Shown here one piece after another: positions 47,951 to 57,520 of a DNA stretch of 64,000 bases (the first letter of the stretch is position 1; each line of letters starts with the position of its first letter). This stretch comes from Pararge aegeria. Taxonomy: Eukaryota > Arthropoda > Insecta > Lepidoptera > Nymphalidae. The position numbers were made by a program, and so were the translations under genes. Under the pieces are notes generated by a model. The model was not told the DNA's origin and did no database searches. It saw nothing but the letters and a program-made list of their open reading frames with translations. The stretch is from NCBI RefSeq assembly GCF_905163445.1, contig NC_053200.1, positions 248,001 to 312,000 of the forward strand, in the 5' to 3' direction.

Positions 47951-48366
47951 TGTTTCGTTACCATATTAATAACAATCTAAATATCTTGCACCACGAAATT
48001 ATCGATGTTAGACAGTTTTAATATGCAATAGCAACACAGCTTCAAACAGCTGTCATGCACGTCGTTCTCGTCGGAAGTTGGAGCTGTGCGACTCAAAAAG
48101 TGACACCAGCTGTCATTTGGTAACTGAAAATTAACCTACCGTTGAAACGAACACGTCGCGCGTGAACGAAACACAAAAATCATCGCATCTATCGAAAGGT
48201 CCCTGTATCTGGTGGAAGATCAGCGAGTGCAAGCAGCAGTCCAAGGTACGTACGTGCATTGTATTGTTGTTGCCTATTCAAATCGTCTAACATCGTCATC
48301 GTCAGATTCAAAATTAGGGGTCTGAATTCCCACTGTAGCACAGGCCACCAGGTGCGAGTTGCTACA
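47951..48366 (+). repeat. 5' LTR of the BEL element
   Basis: Starts TGTTTCG and ends GCTACA. It would hold the element's promoter; no strong TATA box seen. It differs from the 3' LTR at about 48289 (A here, G there). Confidence 0.92.
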
Positions 48367-48371
48367 TTATT

Positions 48372-48389
48372 TGGTGCCGAAACTCGGGA
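48372..48389 (+). promoter_or_regulatory. Primer-binding site of the BEL element
   Basis: TGGTGCCGAAACTCGGGA lies five bases after the LTR. It has the usual TGG start of a site complementary to a tRNA 3' end; the tRNA is not assigned. Confidence 0.75.
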
Positions 48390-49134
48390 TTTCCACTTTT
48401 ATTTAACGATCAATTTGTGTATGGTATTTCTGGTCAATCGTATCGTAAATTAGGTCATTCAAAACAACTCATTGTGGCGATAATTATCTCCTCTCAACTT
48501 CAATAACTTACATACCGATAATACCTACATAGACTGAAACATATCGAACAGGGACTTTATCGTATCTAATGTATAATAGTGAATTCTTGTAAGATCAAAT
48601 AAGCAATCACTTCAAATCATCGGTGTTTATTTTCTAGGCGGCTTACAACAATTCACTCATTTAACGTTTATTTCACATCATTCCACCGTTTATTTCACAT
48701 CATTCCACCGTAATCATTTCTATTTGGGTTAAGTTACTTACTACTAGTACTTATAAAAAACCTAAACCTTTTAAATACGAATTAGTAAGTACATCGCTTA
48801 CTTTATCAAAAGTGTCGGGTAGGTCGAACGAGTTGAATCGCCTTGCACAACGTGTTAACGCTTAACATTCATCGTACTATCGGCCTTATTGCTTAGTAAA
48901 TAAAGTTCATACTTCCGTGCTCATTCTCGCGACCACTTCGCGAGTAGGTACAGTTCACCACAAGGTTCAGACGTAACGTACGTACGATTGTATACGAATT
49001 GTTGTAAAACTTGCGTGGTATACTGTACCTTCGATGGAGTAATAGCTTACTTTACTATTTCGTACTCATACTACGAATTGAATTGAATGCTTTAATATCA
49101 TCACACATAATTAACACGTAATTATTTGCAAATA
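48390..49134 (+). other. BEL leader between primer site and gag
   Basis: Non-coding, about 745 bp. It contains a perfect 22-bp tandem duplication (48665-48686 and 48687-48708, beginning CGTTTATTTCACATC). Confidence 0.6.
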
Positions 49135-49706
49135 ATGTCTCTTTTAAGAAAGCATTCAACTCGCAAACCTAGCCTTTCTAAGAAATCGCGATCGAAATCC
49201 GTCGATATTGAATATACGGCACAAGACTTATCATCCTTACGTAGGCAACGTACGATCGCTTATAAGCGGTTGAGTAAGGCATTAGAAATCGGTCTTTTAG
49301 CGGTCAACGATGTCTCCCAGCGAGAAATGTTTTATTCACACCATCAAGAAATTAAAAGAGTCGCTTCTAGTTTCGAAAACGCGCATTACACTATTTTGGA
49401 AATTCTGGATGACACGGAAAACGACGAATCTGAGCTTCAAGAACGTTTTGATGAAATGTACTACAAGGTTATATCGATTTACCGTGGCTTAAACAATAAT
49501 GAACCAACTTCTCCGTCGCGACGTAGCTCGTTTTCGAATGTGCGGTTACCGAAAATACAGCTTCCTACTTTCGATGGAGACGTTAAACGTTTTCCTGAAT
49601 ATTTCGATACTTTTAACGCGTTGATACATAACTCCACGTCGCTCAGCAACTCTGAAAAGTTCCATTATTTAGTATCTTCGCTTAGCGGTGATGCTATGAC
49701 AGTAAA
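49135..49706 (+). pseudogene. BEL gag, N-terminal part (cut by LINE)
   Basis: ATG at 49135 (MSLLRKHS) is chosen because an in-frame methionine follows the leader and the basic N-terminus is typical. About 190 residues are read to the LINE insertion. The C-terminal third has RLPKIQLPTFDGDVKRFPEY and KFHYLVSSLSGDA, the conserved start of the DUF1759 gag region of BEL/Pao elements. Gag would form the intracellular particle. The natural frame would go on directly at 52335 but is interrupted by 2.6 kb. Confidence 0.85.
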
Positions 49707-52328
49707 GTCAAAGTCAAAGTCAAAAATATCTTTATTCAAGTAGGCCCACAGGTGGCACTTTTGATGCGTACATAAGAATTACACGGTAGTGAGATGATGG
49801 CGATAACCACATTCGTAAACTTAAAACTAAAGCTACGAGGGTTCCAAACGCGTCCCGGTCTAAGAAGAAGCCCACAACAAACTTAGCCGGGTGTTTTTTT
49901 TTTTTTTTTTTGTTATCGCCATCTCACAATGTAATTTTAAATTATTAGAAGAGCAACCTGGTTAGAGCAATAATTTACACCCAAGCTTTTTTATCGTTTA
50001 CGTAGTCCTTTATACTATAATAGGACTTTTCTATAAGCTTACGTTTAATACAAACTTTGAACTTTTTAAGAGACATCTCCAAGATGTCAATTGGTAGTTT
50101 ATTGTAGAATTGTATGCAATTTCCTTTAAACGAATTATGAATTTTATGTAACCTAGTATATTGCACTGTAAGTTTATTCTTACTTCTAATGTTTAAATTA
50201 TTGCAGTCACATTTTTTCTTAAATTTAGAAATGTTTTTATGGACGTACATTAAATTTTCAAATATGTACTGACTATACACTGTCATTATTTTAAAATCTT
50301 TAAATTTATCTCTCAATGACTCTCTCGGACCCATTTTGTAGATAGAACGAACAGCCCTCTTCTGCAGCACGAAAATAGTGCTAATATCAGCAGCATTACC
50401 CCAAAGTAAAATTCCATATGACATAATGCTGTGAAAGTAACTAAAATATACCAGTCTAGCAGTTTCTACGTCGGTCATATGGCGTATCTTCTTTACCGCA
50501 TAGGCAGCAGAACTAAGCCTGTTCGATAAATTATTTACATGAGGGCCCCATTGAAGTTTAGAATCTAACGTTATTCCTAGAAAAACTGTCGTATCCTCCA
50601 GTTTCAGTTCCTCATTATTAAGTAGTACAGTGGTTTTCACGTGTTTAACATTAGGTAAAGTGAATTTTATACACTTGGTTTTTTTTCCGTTAAGAACCAA
50701 ATTATTAGCTTCAAACCACTGTACCACTTTAGCGAGAGAGTTGTTTACGTCGTCAAAAGCTAGTTCACGTCGATTTATTTTAAAAGTCAGTGATGTATCA
50801 TCGGCAAACAGAACTATCCCGTGTTTATCCTTGGCAAGGTAAGGAAGGTCATTAATGTAAATAAGGAACAGAAATGGTCCTAATATAGACCCCTGTGGGA
50901 CACCTATTTTCATAACTGATCCATTAGACCGTTTTCCATTCACGTCGACTTTCTGAATTCTATCGCGTAGATAGTTACTCATTAAGTCTAGAGCTACACC
51001 CTGAATTCTATAGTGGTGTAGTTTCCTAACTAACGTTTCGTGTTGAACACAATCAAACGCCTTAGATAAGTCACAGAACACACCAAGTGCATCACGTGAC
51101 TCCTCCCAGGCTTCAAATATGTTTTGTATTAGCTCAACACCTGCGTCGATTGTTGAGCGACCCCGTGTGAAACCAAATTGCTTAATATGAAGTAAATTAT
51201 ACTTATGAAAATGGTAAAGTAATTGATTTAAAATGAGTTTTTCAAAGATTTTACTGAAAGTGGGTAGTACGGATACTGGTCTAAAGTTAGTGGGGTCAGA
51301 AGTACTACCCGATTTAAACAATGGAACTATTTTACTAAGTTTCATTAAGTCAGGAAACACACCACAATCTATACAATTATTAAATATTAAGGCTAAATCG
51401 GGTGCAACAATATCAATTAATGATTTGACAACGTTTACGGAAATGCCCCACAGATCATTTGTTTTTTTATTAATTAATAATTTAAAGGCTTTAATAACGT
51501 CAGAGCCACTAACATGCGTGAATTTAAAAGAATGGTTACACTCAGGCACATTTTCCTTTAATAGAGAGAGAGCCATATCTGGTGAAGAGTTTAATGATTC
51601 TGTTGTGGAGACGGGAATGTTGGTAAAGAAGGTTTCAAAAGCAGTAGCCACCTCGAAATCTGTTGTTAAGGCTTTATTATCTACATTAAGTTTAAAATTA
51701 ATATTTCGTGGTGTTACTCTTCCCGTCTCCTCATTAATTATGTTCCAAGTAGTTTTGATTGCGTTGCTGCTATTTTTAATTTTATTTTTGATGTATCGCG
51801 TCTTTTCTAAGTGGCAAGCGCGTTTAAAATTCTTGGAAAACAATTTAACATAATCCCCAAACTTATCACCAGTGTTAAATTGACGTTCAGCATACAATTC
51901 GTACAGCTTTTGCCTATTTTTATGAAGTTCAACTGTCGCCCACTCACTAAAATTTAATGTATCAGTAATCACAACCGACTTACTAGTAAATATAGAATGA
52001 AATAGTCTATTAAAGGTATTGAAAAAGGAGCTGTACATTGCATTTGGAGTCGCCCCTGAGGGTAGGAATGGGAGGTCATTTACTAGGCTATATCTCATTT
52101 TCTCTATGCGGTTGGATGTTACAGGAACAAATGTTATTTTACGTTTAGAAACATTTTTCTTCACATTTTCAAATTGAATAATTTGACCACAATGATCAGA
52201 GTCTAATTTACTAATAATATTTTTTCTTATAGGAATTATATTTGTAAAGATGTTATCCAAACAGGTGGCGCTAGTAGCAGTTATTCTTGTGGGCTCCATG
52301 AACATATTTGATAGAAACGTTCCCGCTT
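49707..52328 (-). mobile_element. Jockey/CR1-type LINE (family A), longest copy, nested in BEL gag
   Basis: Minus strand, with the TTTGAC tail at the left. It is flanked by AGTAAA on both sides (49701-49706 and 52329-52334), a clean target duplication that also restores gag when removed. The 5' end is still truncated inside the endonuclease region. It is the best-preserved family member in the window, with an open 776-codon frame. Confidence 0.92.
49975..52305 (-). CDS. Family A ORF2 (776 aa), endonuclease end plus reverse transcriptase
   Basis: The frame starts just inside the 5' truncation. Residues about 4-22 (EPTRITATSATCLDNIFTN) and SDH (about 37-39) are the last motifs of an AP-like endonuclease. 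A linker of about 260 residues follows. The reverse transcriptase spans about 315-600: FRPVSVLPTFSKIFEKLI, GFTRGRSTIDA, FCDLSKAFDCV, GVPQGSILGPFLFLIYINDL and catalytic FADD (about 500-503). The C-terminal domain has FLGITLDSKLQWGPHVNNL, WGNAADISTIFVLQKRAVR and ends KKAWV. The frame is uninterrupted, unlike the 41064-42953 relative, so this copy is young. The missing 5' part (ORF1 and most of the endonuclease) means it cannot move by itself. Confidence 0.85.
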   Translation of the reverse strand: MFMEPTRITATSATCLDNIFTNIIPIRKNIISKLDSDHCGQIIQFENVKKNVSKRKITFVPVTSNRIEKMRYSLVNDLPFLPSGATPNAMYSSFFNTFNRLFHSIFTSKSVVITDTLNFSEWATVELHKNRQKLYELYAERQFNTGDKFGDYVKLFSKNFKRACHLEKTRYIKNKIKNSSNAIKTTWNIINEETGRVTPRNINFKLNVDNKALTTDFEVATAFETFFTNIPVSTTESLNSSPDMALSLLKENVPECNHSFKFTHVSGSDVIKAFKLLINKKTNDLWGISVNVVKSLIDIVAPDLALIFNNCIDCGVFPDLMKLSKIVPLFKSGSTSDPTNFRPVSVLPTFSKIFEKLILNQLLYHFHKYNLLHIKQFGFTRGRSTIDAGVELIQNIFEAWEESRDALGVFCDLSKAFDCVQHETLVRKLHHYRIQGVALDLMSNYLRDRIQKVDVNGKRSNGSVMKIGVPQGSILGPFLFLIYINDLPYLAKDKHGIVLFADDTSLTFKINRRELAFDDVNNSLAKVVQWFEANNLVLNGKKTKCIKFTLPNVKHVKTTVLLNNEELKLEDTTVFLGITLDSKLQWGPHVNNLSNRLSSAAYAVKKIRHMTDVETARLVYFSYFHSIMSYGILLWGNAADISTIFVLQKRAVRSIYKMGPRESLRDKFKDFKIMTVYSQYIFENLMYVHKNISKFKKKCDCNNLNIRSKNKLTVQYTRLHKIHNSFKGNCIQFYNKLPIDILEMSLKKFKVCIKRKLIEKSYYSIKDYVNDKKAWV

Positions 52329-52772
52329 AGTAAAAACGTTCCCGCTTAGTAGTGAATATTACTGCGATGCATACGATGCTCTTGTCGCACGATATAAATG
52401 TAAACGCGAGTTAGCCTTCACATGTTGGAAAGATATTTTAAATATTAACTTTAATTTTAAAAATCCAAACGAGTTTCGAAAATCACTCGATTTATTCGAA
52501 GAGAATTTATGTATTTTAAAATCGGTTAACTTACCGGTTAGTGGGATTTTGTATTGGTTTATCATATTTTATCGAAATTGGACATGAATACGCGTCGGGA
52601 TTTTGAAGAAAAGCATTCCAGTACCGAACTACCCTCATATGTTCAACTTAAACAATTCTTACACTCGAAATGCGAGGCCTTACTGCGTGACACACACACT
52701 TTTCTGAGCAAACTCAACTGCAAAGGCCTACGCACAAGGTTTCCTTTTCGCCGGCTCAACCTAAATTTTTGA
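52329..52772 (+). pseudogene. BEL gag, central and C-terminal part, two frameshifts
   Basis: After the LINE, gag resumes (SEYYCDAYDALVARYKCKRE) and stays in frame to LPVSG near 52541. There one or two bases are missing in a GTGGG context, and the conserved WDFVLVYHILSKLDMNTRR continues in another frame. This runs through HSSTELPSYVQLKQFL to about 52690. A second change at an AC dinucleotide run (GACACACACAC) moves the protein into the pol frame; one extra AC would explain it. BEL gag and pol are normally one long ORF, so both changes look like lesions or base-call errors. Confidence 0.8.
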
Positions 52773-55393
52773 GAACGTCGAATACACTTGTCGCCGCGGA
52801 TGTAGGGAAACCGGAAGCTAGACTTATTATTTCGCGTTCTGCAACCTGTTCATTTTGTAACGATTCACACAGTATTTCGTCGTGTCCGAAATTCCTGCAA
52901 AAAACCATCGATGAGCGTATGAAAATTGCAACTGACAGAAACTGGTGTTACAATTGCTTAAAGAGCTCTCACCAATTAAAATCATGTACTAGCATTTTCT
53001 CCTGTCGCACCTGCAAGCGAAAGCACCATTCCTTGCTTCACCGTGAGGTGCCTACCGAATCAAGTCAGAAAACTGCATCGTCTTTGGTGTCTAGATCCCA
53101 ATCTAATACAACCGTGTTATTAGCGACTGCTATCGTTCAAGTACAGGATGCTAACGGTGAAATGCAGTCTTTTCGTGCGTTGTTTGATACAGGTAGCCAA
53201 AGCAATTTTATAACTGAGTCTGCAGTATCGCGTTTAAACTTAAAATGCTCTAAGACTACTGGGTGTGTAAGCGGGCTTGGTGAAGCTGCCGCCTCAATTT
53301 TGGGAGACGTAACTTGTCATATCGGTACTAATGATAAACCAGTATTCATTTTAGACCTACACGTATTATCGAAGATATGTGGCGATCAACCTATCGCAAA
53401 TCTAAATACATCTGGTTGGTCTCATATTAAAGCATTGCCTTTAGCTGATCCTGGTTTTGATATTCCGGGATCCATCGATCTTCTGTTTGCTGCAGATGTA
53501 TTCGCTGACTCGTTACTTAATCAACAAATTAAAGGAGGTCCGAGTCAACCTACTGCGTTCAATTCAATTTTCGGTTGGCTACTTTTGGGCAAAACACGCA
53601 TAGCTACAACGACGATGCTACAAACGCTAGAAACAGACTGTGAATTAAATTCATTAGTACAGCGTTTTTGGGAATTGGATTCTTTGCCCAAAACGCCAAT
53701 CTGGACTCCAGAGGAATCGCTTTGTGAGCAAAAATTTATATCGGATCACACGCGTGATGACAGTGGACGGTACATATTATGCTTACCGTTTAAAGACGAC
53801 TCTGAACCAAGTTTTATTGGATCCCGTGACGTGGCACTAAGAAGATTCCATGCTATAGAACGTAGACTATCGCGAGATTCAGATTTACATAGCCAATATT
53901 TAGACTTTATGTCTGATTATATCAAAACCGGACATATGTCGCTAGTTCCTGCTGACGAAATGGAAAAGGGAAAATACTATATCCCCCACCATAGTGTATT
54001 ACGCCCTGATTCTGCGACCACGCGACTCCGTGTCGTTTTTGATGCGTCGGCCAAGGATTTTAATTCGCGCTCGCTAAACGATACGCAACTTATTGGCCCA
54101 AAACTGCAACCTAATATTCTCGAAATACTTTTGCGCTTCCGCGAACATAACATCGTGTTCATGGCTGACGTCCGTCAGATGTACCGACAAATTTTAATTG
54201 CTCCGAATCATCGCGACTATCAACGCATATTCTGGCGAGCTTCACCTCATGAACCTCTCAAAGAGTATCGCCTAAATACCGTGACATATGGTGTAGCTTC
54301 TTCTCCTTTTCTCGCATGTCGGTCGTTGCAACGACTTGCCGAAGACGATGGAGAGTCCTATCCAATCGCAAAACGGATACTATTATCGGACGTTTATGTT
54401 GATGACGTGGTTACAGGGTGCGCCTCGCTGGAGGACGCGCAACAAGCAAAATCACAAATTATTGCCCTCTTCAATCGAGGATGTTTCCAACTAAGAAAAT
54501 GGGTCAGTAATAAGTCAGAACTTTTGTCCGACCTTCCAGCAGAAGTCTGTTTAACCGGCACCGTCTCACTTGACGAATCCGATTCAAAAACCTTAAAGGT
54601 TCTAGGTTTGAAATGGGACCCGACATCAGATTCCTTTCTCTTTGAAATTAAAGCGATAGACCGGATTTGCACAAAACGATCAATCTTAAGTGAATTGGCT
54701 AGAATATTCGATCCCCTCGGTTTCCTATCCCCGGTAACTATACATGCTAAATCTCTTATACAAAAACTGTGGATCCTGGGCATTGGTTGGGATCAAACCC
54801 CACCCGACAAGGTAATTCGAGCTTGGAATACATATCAAACTCAACTATTACAATTATCTCAACTTAGAATCCCACGCAAGGTAACTTGTGAAAACGTCCG
54901 ATCATACGAATTACATGGTTTTGCCGATAGTTCCGAGACAGCATACGGTGCCGTAATCTTCTTAAGAGTAACAGATGCGAAAGGTCAGGTTCGCGTGTTT
55001 CTAGTGTGCTCAAAGGCGAGGGTGGTCCCTTTGAAACGTATATCACTACCTCGATTGGAGCTTTGCGCAGCCGTGCTTTTATCGGATCTATACCTATTCG
55101 TTCGCGATTCTTACCTTTCTCGTATTTCATTTGATGCGACTTATTTCTGGTCAGACTCAACTGTAGTCTTGTCGTGGTTGCGTTCTCCTGCCACCCGGTG
55201 GGCTACATTTGTTGCAAATCGCGTCAGTCACATACAGAGTATCACTACTATAGAATGTTGGCATCACATATTGTCAGGTGACAATCCTGCAGACATTTGT
55301 TCAAGGGGTCAATTTCCTAATGAAATTTTACATAATTCGTTATGGTGGACGGGTGGTTATCACAAGATCGCGACTCCTGGCCATCCAGTTTAG
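52691..55393 (+). CDS. BEL gag C-terminus, protease, reverse transcriptase and RNase H
   Basis: Continuous frame without its own start; it is the continuation of gag. Counting from 52769, three zinc-binding motifs lie at about residues 27-95 (CSFCNDSHSISSC, CYNCLKSSHQLKSC, CRTCKRKHH). The aspartic protease has FRALFDTGSQSNFI (about 135-148). The reverse transcriptase has RLRVVFDAS (about 418-427), MADVRQMYRQILI (about 463-475) and the catalytic YVDD (about 542-545). RNase H has LHGFADSS, LPRLELCAA and FWSDSTVVLSWL (about 790-800). Together this is the polyprotein core that processes itself and makes cDNA. The frame ends after LWWTGGYHK because of a frameshift at about 55352; the next domain is in the overlapping frame. 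Confidence 0.9.
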   Translation, partial: HTHFSEQTQLQRPTHKVSFSPAQPKFLRTSNTLVAADVGKPEARLIISRSATCSFCNDSHSISSCPKFLQKTIDERMKIATDRNWCYNCLKSSHQLKSCTSIFSCRTCKRKHHSLLHREVPTESSQKTASSLVSRSQSNTTVLLATAIVQVQDANGEMQSFRALFDTGSQSNFITESAVSRLNLKCSKTTGCVSGLGEAAASILGDVTCHIGTNDKPVFILDLHVLSKICGDQPIANLNTSGWSHIKALPLADPGFDIPGSIDLLFAADVFADSLLNQQIKGGPSQPTAFNSIFGWLLLGKTRIATTTMLQTLETDCELNSLVQRFWELDSLPKTPIWTPEESLCEQKFISDHTRDDSGRYILCLPFKDDSEPSFIGSRDVALRRFHAIERRLSRDSDLHSQYLDFMSDYIKTGHMSLVPADEMEKGKYYIPHHSVLRPDSATTRLRVVFDASAKDFNSRSLNDTQLIGPKLQPNILEILLRFREHNIVFMADVRQMYRQILIAPNHRDYQRIFWRASPHEPLKEYRLNTVTYGVASSPFLACRSLQRLAEDDGESYPIAKRILLSDVYVDDVVTGCASLEDAQQAKSQIIALFNRGCFQLRKWVSNKSELLSDLPAEVCLTGTVSLDESDSKTLKVLGLKWDPTSDSFLFEIKAIDRICTKRSILSELARIFDPLGFLSPVTIHAKSLIQKLWILGIGWDQTPPDKVIRAWNTYQTQLLQLSQLRIPRKVTCENVRSYELHGFADSSETAYGAVIFLRVTDAKGQVRVFLVCSKARVVPLKRISLPRLELCAAVLLSDLYLFVRDSYLSRISFDATYFWSDSTVVLSWLRSPATRWATFVANRVSHIQSITTIECWHHILSGDNPADICSRGQFPNEILHNSLWWTGGYHKIATPGHPV

Positions 55394-56955
55394 GAACAAC
55401 ATCCCCCGATGAAGGAGTGATTGTTAACATGGAAGCACGGAAATTGGTTGCTTTAGTTACTGAATTACACAACAGCGAAAGGATCGGTGAACCTACCGTG
55501 TTTGACGACTTGATTAGTCGTCACTCTACTTTGCCAAAACTCATTAACGTTCTAAGCTATATAAACCGTTTTATCAATAATTCGCACAGCCCACTTCATG
55601 CAAATCGTAATAAATTTCTTAATAACGTGGAACGACATACAGCATTGATGCAAATTGTCAAGTATGTACAGAACCATGAATTTAAAACAGAAATTTTAAA
55701 CATAAAGTCTAATAAACCGCTTCTTAAACCATTTCGGAAACTCAACCCCTTTCTTGATGAACAAGGCGTTCTCAGGGTGGGCGGCAGGATTTCACGGTCA
55801 GGGTTGGAATACGAAAAGAAACACCCAGCCTTTTTACCCACAAATCACCAACTAACATTTTTGATTATCGAATTTATTCACCGTAATTATTGTCATCCCG
55901 GCATAAACACTACTCATTTTCTTCTCCTACAGCAGTTTTGGATTATTTCTGCTAAACGAGCAATCCGTAACTGTTTATCCAAATGCGTGCATTGCTATCG
56001 GACAAACCCAAAGCCCGTTCAACCGCCTATGAGCGATCTTCCGTCTTTTCGCGTTAATCAAGTGAAAGCATTCTCGATTGTGGGTGTTGACTTCGGAGGA
56101 CCGTTTCGCATCAAACTCGGTCCTCACCGCGGTGCTAAAATTGACAAAGCATATTTATGTCTGTTTATCTGCTTAGCAACTAAGGCAGTCCATTTGGAGG
56201 TAGTTTCAACATTATCGACCAATGGATTTATTGCTACTCTAAGGCGTTTTGTGGCACGCCGAGGTCGATGTAATGTCATTCACGCTGACTGCGGAACTAA
56301 TTTTATTGGCGCTCGTAACCAGCTCTCATCCCTTATGGAGCAGGCGTCAAATGCGGAAAAAATTGAATTCAAGTTTAATCCACCTTCCGCACCTCATTTT
56401 GGAGGAGTATGGGAGATTCAAATAAAGGCTGCTAAGTCTCACTTATACCGCGTCATCGGTGATCAGGTCTTGACATTTGAGGAGCTCACAACACTATTCA
56501 CTCAAATCGAAGCCGTTTTAAATTCAAGGCCGTTATGCTCGATCAGCTCTGATCCCAACGATCTTTCGGCGTTAACTCCCGGCCATTTTCTAACATTGGA
56601 GCCTCTGACTGCTGTCCCCGATCAGGATCTTACAAACGTTAATATAAATCGGCTTAATCGTTGGCAGCTGTTACAATCGTTTCATCAAAATTTCTGGTCC
56701 AGATGGAAACATGAATATCTAAATTCACTTACACAACGCGCAAAGTGGACCAAGGATTCTAAACCATTAAATATAGGGTCGATGGTGATTATCAAAGACG
56801 AAAACAGGTCGCCATTGCACTGGCCTCTCGGCCGAGTTACAAATCTTATTTCCGGTGCTGATGGAGTAGCTCGTATTGCAATTCTAAAAACTGCAACGAG
56901 CCAACAGATTCAACGACCTTTAGTCAAATTATGTCCTCTACCCATTGAACAATAA
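55342..56955 (+). CDS. BEL integrase (C-terminal pol)
   Basis: True element protein begins about residue 5 (WLSQDRDSWPSS), continuing RNase H after a one- or two-base lesion; the ATG at 55342 is not a natural start. A linker with EARKLVALVTEL follows, then the zinc-binding H-H-C-C region (IHRNYCHPG...CLSKCVHC, about residues 175-218). The DDE core is VGVDFGG (D about 250), HADCGTNF (D about 316) and GGVWEIQIKA (E about 358). The C-terminal part has SMVIIKDENRSPLHWPLGRV, a conserved strand pattern of BEL/Pao integrases. It inserts element cDNA with a 5-bp stagger, in agreement with the TTATT duplication seen. The frame is intact and ends 144 bp before the 3' LTR. Confidence 0.9.
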   Translation: MVDGWLSQDRDSWPSSLGTTSPDEGVIVNMEARKLVALVTELHNSERIGEPTVFDDLISRHSTLPKLINVLSYINRFINNSHSPLHANRNKFLNNVERHTALMQIVKYVQNHEFKTEILNIKSNKPLLKPFRKLNPFLDEQGVLRVGGRISRSGLEYEKKHPAFLPTNHQLTFLIIEFIHRNYCHPGINTTHFLLLQQFWIISAKRAIRNCLSKCVHCYRTNPKPVQPPMSDLPSFRVNQVKAFSIVGVDFGGPFRIKLGPHRGAKIDKAYLCLFICLATKAVHLEVVSTLSTNGFIATLRRFVARRGRCNVIHADCGTNFIGARNQLSSLMEQASNAEKIEFKFNPPSAPHFGGVWEIQIKAAKSHLYRVIGDQVLTFEELTTLFTQIEAVLNSRPLCSISSDPNDLSALTPGHFLTLEPLTAVPDQDLTNVNINRLNRWQLLQSFHQNFWSRWKHEYLNSLTQRAKWTKDSKPLNIGSMVIIKDENRSPLHWPLGRVTNLISGADGVARIAILKTATSQQIQRPLVKLCPLPIEQ

Positions 56956-57088
56956 CTTAATTCGTTTAACTTCTACACTAGTTTTTAAGTTTAAAGTATA
57001 AGTAAATCAATTAATAGTTTTCTTTCTTCAGTTCTATGTCTGTTTATTTTTATTTCCTTTTATAACCAGAAAATACCATAGGCATTTT

Positions 57089-57099
57089 GGTGGGCGGGA
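57089..57099 (+). promoter_or_regulatory. Polypurine tract of the BEL element
   Basis: GGTGGGCGGGA directly precedes the TG of the 3' LTR; plus-strand primer site. One T and one C interrupt it. Confidence 0.75.
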
Positions 57100-57515
57100 T
57101 GTTTCGTTACCATATTAATAACAATCTAAATATCTTGCACCACGAAATTATCGATGTTAGACAGTTTTAATATGCAATAGCAACACAGCTTCAAACAGCT
57201 GTCATGCACGTCGTTCTCGTCGGAAGTTGGAGCTGTGCGACTCAAAAAGTGACACCAGCTGTCATTTGGTAACTGAAAATTAACCTACCGTTGAAACGAA
57301 CACGTCGCGCGTGAACGAAACACAAAAATCATCGCATCTATCGAAAGGTCCCTGTATCTGGTGGAAGATCAGCGAGTGCAAGCAGCAGTCCAAGGTACGT
57401 ACGTGCATTGTATTGTTGTTGCCTATTCGAATCGTCTAACATCGTCATCGTCAGATTCAAAATTAGGGGTCTGAATTCCCACTGTAGCACAGGCCACCAG
57501 GTGCGAGTTGCTACA
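57100..57515 (+). repeat. 3' LTR of the BEL element
   Basis: 416 bp, TGTTTCG to GCTACA, followed by TTATT. Confidence 0.92.
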
Positions 57516-57520
57516 TTATT

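Larger units (their letters stand above)
47951..57515 (+). mobile_element. BEL/Pao LTR retrotransposon, with a nested LINE in gag
   Basis: TG...CA LTRs of 416 bp at both ends, flanked by the 5-bp duplication TTATT (47946-47950 and 57516-57520). Internal order is primer-binding site, leader, gag with DUF1759-like region and zinc knuckles, aspartic protease, reverse transcriptase (YVDD), RNase H, integrase, polypurine tract. This order and the protein motifs are those of BEL/Pao. No env-like frame follows integrase. Without the inserted LINE it would be about 6.9 kb. The LTRs differ at one base in my comparison, so insertion was recent. As read it is inactive because of the LINE and the frameshifts. 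Confidence 0.95.
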
